This document shows positions 61,906 to 64,000 of a stretch of 64,000 nucleotides of DNA, one piece after another. The stretch spans positions 3,118,001 through 3,182,000 of the forward strand of contig NZ_LT838813.1 of assembly GCF_900176595.1 (NCBI RefSeq). Direction: 5' to 3'. The notes under the pieces were generated by a model, which was not told where the DNA came from, searched no databases, and saw nothing but the letters and a program-made list of their open reading frames with translations. Within the stretch, counting starts at the first letter, position 1; each line of letters opens with the position of its first letter. Made by a program: the position numbers and the translations under genes. This DNA comes from Aquiflexum balticum DSM 16537 (GTDB lineage Bacteria > Bacteroidota > Bacteroidia > Cytophagales > Cyclobacteriaceae).

Positions 61906-63309
61906 ATGAAAAGTAGTAGAAATTGTTTTCTGTTCATTTCGATTGTCCTTGTCACCTTATTATTTGGATGTAAAAACACAAAAGTTTCAAAACCCTCTTT
62001 CACCTCTGAACACAAGAAAAATGAGGCAATTGTTTTTTTCAGTAATCTGGAATTTAAAAAGAATTTATCAGACTCTTTAGAAAAATTGTTAACAATTGAA
62101 AATAAAGGTGTTCTCCCAAAAATTACCAAAAAACCATGTTCTAATTGTTTGGAGTTAAGTGAACTTTGGACTGCAGAAGGATTGGACTCCTTGTTAATTA
62201 GAATAATGAACGGCCATGGGGATCGAATTGCAACTGCCGATCGTTCTACGCAAGGAGTAAATGATGGCTATGCTGTTTTTGGGCTAAATTTTTTGACATC
62301 AATGCCTGAAACTTTGAAAGAGGAAAAAACGATTGGGAAATTTATTATTCCAAAAGATATATCTTTTTCGGAAAGTGGCAATAATTTTATTGTAGGTATT
62401 TTGGATTCAGGAGTGGATTTAAATATTTTCCCTTTGGAATTTCTTTTTTTAAATTCGATAGATGACGCTTGTTTTAAAAATGAAAGGTACGGTTGGAATT
62501 TCGTGAACAATTCTTCTGATATTACAGATGGAACTATTAGTAAGCACGGTACTTTGGTAAATGCATATATACTAGAACAATTTTTAAATGAAGGAAAAAT
62601 TAGACCTAAACTGTTGAATGTTAAAGTTTTGGATAATCTAAACTCAGGAACATGTTTTGATCTGCTTTGTGGGATTCTATATGCCAAGGAAAAAGGTGCT
62701 AAAATCATCAACGCCAGTATGGGGTTTTATGATAATACCGAATACACAAATAAAACAGATTATAAAAACTCCATATTTTATATGTTGCTAGAGGAGCATT
62801 TATTACCAAATGAAATCCTCCTTGTAACAGCAGCGGGGAATATTGGAAGTTCCACCGGAAATTCCAGAAACTTGGCTCAGAACAGATTTTATCCAGCTTA
62901 CATGAGTGAAACAAATGTCAACAGGCCAAATAATGTAGTGACTGCCACGACTATAAATCCAAATTTAGAAGAAGTCAGCCCTAGACAAAACTATTCACCA
63001 AAACACGTTGATGTTGGAGTAGTTTCAGATTCGATTGAAGGTGAAATTTATAAATTTGATTATCCTTTTTTTTATCAAAATAGTGGAGGAGTTCAACCTT
63101 TCACAACCGGTTCGTCATTTGCTAATGCCATTATGACAGGCAAAATTGGAGCCAAATTCGATTTTAGACTATCTTATATGTTTAAAAATTCGCCAAAATC
63201 AGAATGGTCAGAAAAATTTCTTGATTTAGGGATTTATCAGCAGGATTCACCTAATCAACTCTCCGGATTTATTTATAAAGGTAGATATTCTCATAGAAGG
63301 GATGAATAG
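61906..63309 (+). CDS. Subtilisin-like (S8) serine protease lipoprotein
   Basis: A 467-residue lipoprotein (LLFGC, Cys22). The S8 triad is complete: Asp167 in VGILDSGVD, His214 in SKHGTLV, Ser404 in TGSSFANA, with oxyanion Asn312 in AAGN. Residues 25-155 form a prodomain-like or partner-binding part of unknown fold. It lies 181 bp behind tssO and has no GGTAAC motif. Its 3' end overlaps the next gene by 8 bp, so the two are coupled. Role (processing, anti-phage or effector) unknown. Confidence 0.85.
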   Translation: MKSSRNCFLFISIVLVTLLFGCKNTKVSKPSFTSEHKKNEAIVFFSNLEFKKNLSDSLEKLLTIENKGVLPKITKKPCSNCLELSELWTAEGLDSLLIRIMNGHGDRIATADRSTQGVNDGYAVFGLNFLTSMPETLKEEKTIGKFIIPKDISFSESGNNFIVGILDSGVDLNIFPLEFLFLNSIDDACFKNERYGWNFVNNSSDITDGTISKHGTLVNAYILEQFLNEGKIRPKLLNVKVLDNLNSGTCFDLLCGILYAKEKGAKIINASMGFYDNTEYTNKTDYKNSIFYMLLEEHLLPNEILLVTAAGNIGSSTGNSRNLAQNRFYPAYMSETNVNRPNNVVTATTINPNLEEVSPRQNYSPKHVDVGVVSDSIEGEIYKFDYPFFYQNSGGVQPFTTGSSFANAIMTGKIGAKFDFRLSYMFKNSPKSEWSEKFLDLGIYQQDSPNQLSGFIYKGRYSHRRDE

Positions 63310-64000
63310 TGTATTTAAGAAATATTTCCTTATTGGAATGGCGATTTTTACATCAAATTGGTTACAGTTAAATTTTTTATTTGCCATTCAGAATGAAACT
63401 AAAGTGCCCATTGATTGGATAAACAAAATCAATGATATCCGATTTGAGAAAAATGGATTTATAGATACCAAGATCAAGAAATTGGAAATTCTTATGGATG
63501 AATATATCCAATTGGGTTACCAAAAAGACAGTATCTATGCCCGCATGGCTCATAGACTCGGAGACTATTATAGGATCCAAAATGATACTGATAAGGCTAT
63601 CCAATTGTTCGAAGAAGCAGTAAGGATAAATAGCAGCAATAGTATTTACTCTGAATACAACTATCTGTGTGAAACATATTGCAATATGGGCCTGACCTAC
63701 CTGAACATTGATCTGGAAAAGGCAGAGACTTATTTCGAGAAAAGCTTGGAAATTTTTGAAATATATCCTGAAAAGAAAGGTTTTGTTGCCGCTTTGATCC
63801 ATGAACATATGGCCTCGTACTATTTTGGTTTGGGAGATTATCAAAAAGCCATTGAGATCATTGATTATGCTATGGCCACTATCCCTAGCATTACAAGCAC
63901 AATAGATGGTAACATGCTGCTACTCCAAAAAGCTTACTCCCTTTTACTTTTGGAGCAGATGGAGCCATCCAGGGATATTTTCGAAAGGATAATTCCGGTA
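63302..64000 (+). CDS. Exported TPR protein, 5' part (open at right edge)
   Basis: An open frame of 233 codons that starts with ATG inside the end of the S8 gene and runs off the window. Residues 1-32 look like a signal peptide (IGMAIFTSNW...NFLFA). TPR units follow from about residue 78 (LGDYYRIQNDTDKAIQLFEE; MGLTYLNIDLEKAETYFEKS; FGLGDYQKAIEIIDYAM). The missing part could be a CHAT protease, a kinase or a LuxR-type domain, all known behind such TPR arrays in Bacteroidetes; I cannot choose. Confidence 0.75.
   Translation, partial: MNSVFKKYFLIGMAIFTSNWLQLNFLFAIQNETKVPIDWINKINDIRFEKNGFIDTKIKKLEILMDEYIQLGYQKDSIYARMAHRLGDYYRIQNDTDKAIQLFEEAVRINSSNSIYSEYNYLCETYCNMGLTYLNIDLEKAETYFEKSLEIFEIYPEKKGFVAALIHEHMASYYFGLGDYQKAIEIIDYAMATIPSITSTIDGNMLLLQKAYSLLLLEQMEPSRDIFERIIPV

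Overview
The window looks like the chromosome of a Bacteroidetes bacterium, probably a member of the Cyclobacteriaceae (Algoriphagus/Belliella-like). Support for this: a type VI secretion system of the Bacteroidetes-only subtype iii (TssN and TssO present); families such as DUF3822, TIGR02757, DUF1573 and sortilin-like propellers; promoters of the TTTG / TAnnTTTG kind; and AT-rich spacers full of short pyrimidine-tract repeats. No rRNA, tRNA, CRISPR array or insertion sequence was seen. The assignment is inference from gene content, not a database match.

Region 1 (1-10.5 kb) is amino-acid biosynthesis: a tryptophan operon trpE(partial)-G-D-C-F-B-A, then a DAHP synthase, phenylalanine 4-hydroxylase, hisH and hisA, all on the plus strand. 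The longer spacers carry dispersed repeats, some ending a few bases before a start codon. Region 2 (10.6-33.1 kb) is mixed housekeeping: proC; a small XRE-regulated membrane-protein cassette with a tandem operator lying on its promoter; sugar-nucleotide genes (glycosyltransferase, UDP-sugar epimerase, rmlB); a decayed DUF433/DUF5615 toxin-antitoxin locus abutting an RHS-gene scrap between direct repeats; a 1061-residue propeller protein; a LysM protein; pyrE; coaD; two Nudix proteins; a RecD-like helicase; and several lipoproteins and envelope enzymes.

Region 3 (33.2-64 kb) is a T6SS subtype iii island. It opens with an ECF-type sigma factor and a membrane-anchored, TPR-tailed candidate anti-sigma factor, closed by a terminator. 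Block 1 follows: a PKD-domain envelope protein, ClpV/TssH, terminator, TssB, TssC, two Hcp, VgrG, a TPR protein, a 1461-residue PAAR-like/Rhs polymorphic toxin and its probable immunity gene. Next comes a cargo stretch (49.2-55.7 kb): a second copy of the TPR protein, three paralogous small secreted proteins with an LDPxxxGxW motif, a collagen-like lipoprotein plus the decayed C-terminus of another, and a PEGA lipoprotein. Block 2 is TssE, F, G, N, K and O. The island ends, within the window, with a subtilisin-like lipoprotein overlapping a TPR protein that runs off the right edge. TssQ and TssR were not identified.

The most interesting observation is a promoter-like motif, GGTAACA(A) - 16 or 17 bp - GATATA, found in front of seven transcription units of the island: both T6SS blocks, the second TPR gene, two of the three LDPxxxGxW genes, and the collagen-like gene. 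Its AAC-bearing upstream box is typical of ECF sigma factors. I propose that the sigma factor at 33.3 kb reads these promoters, which would make the small secreted proteins, the collagen-like lipoprotein and the TPR pair members of the same regulon as the injection machine.
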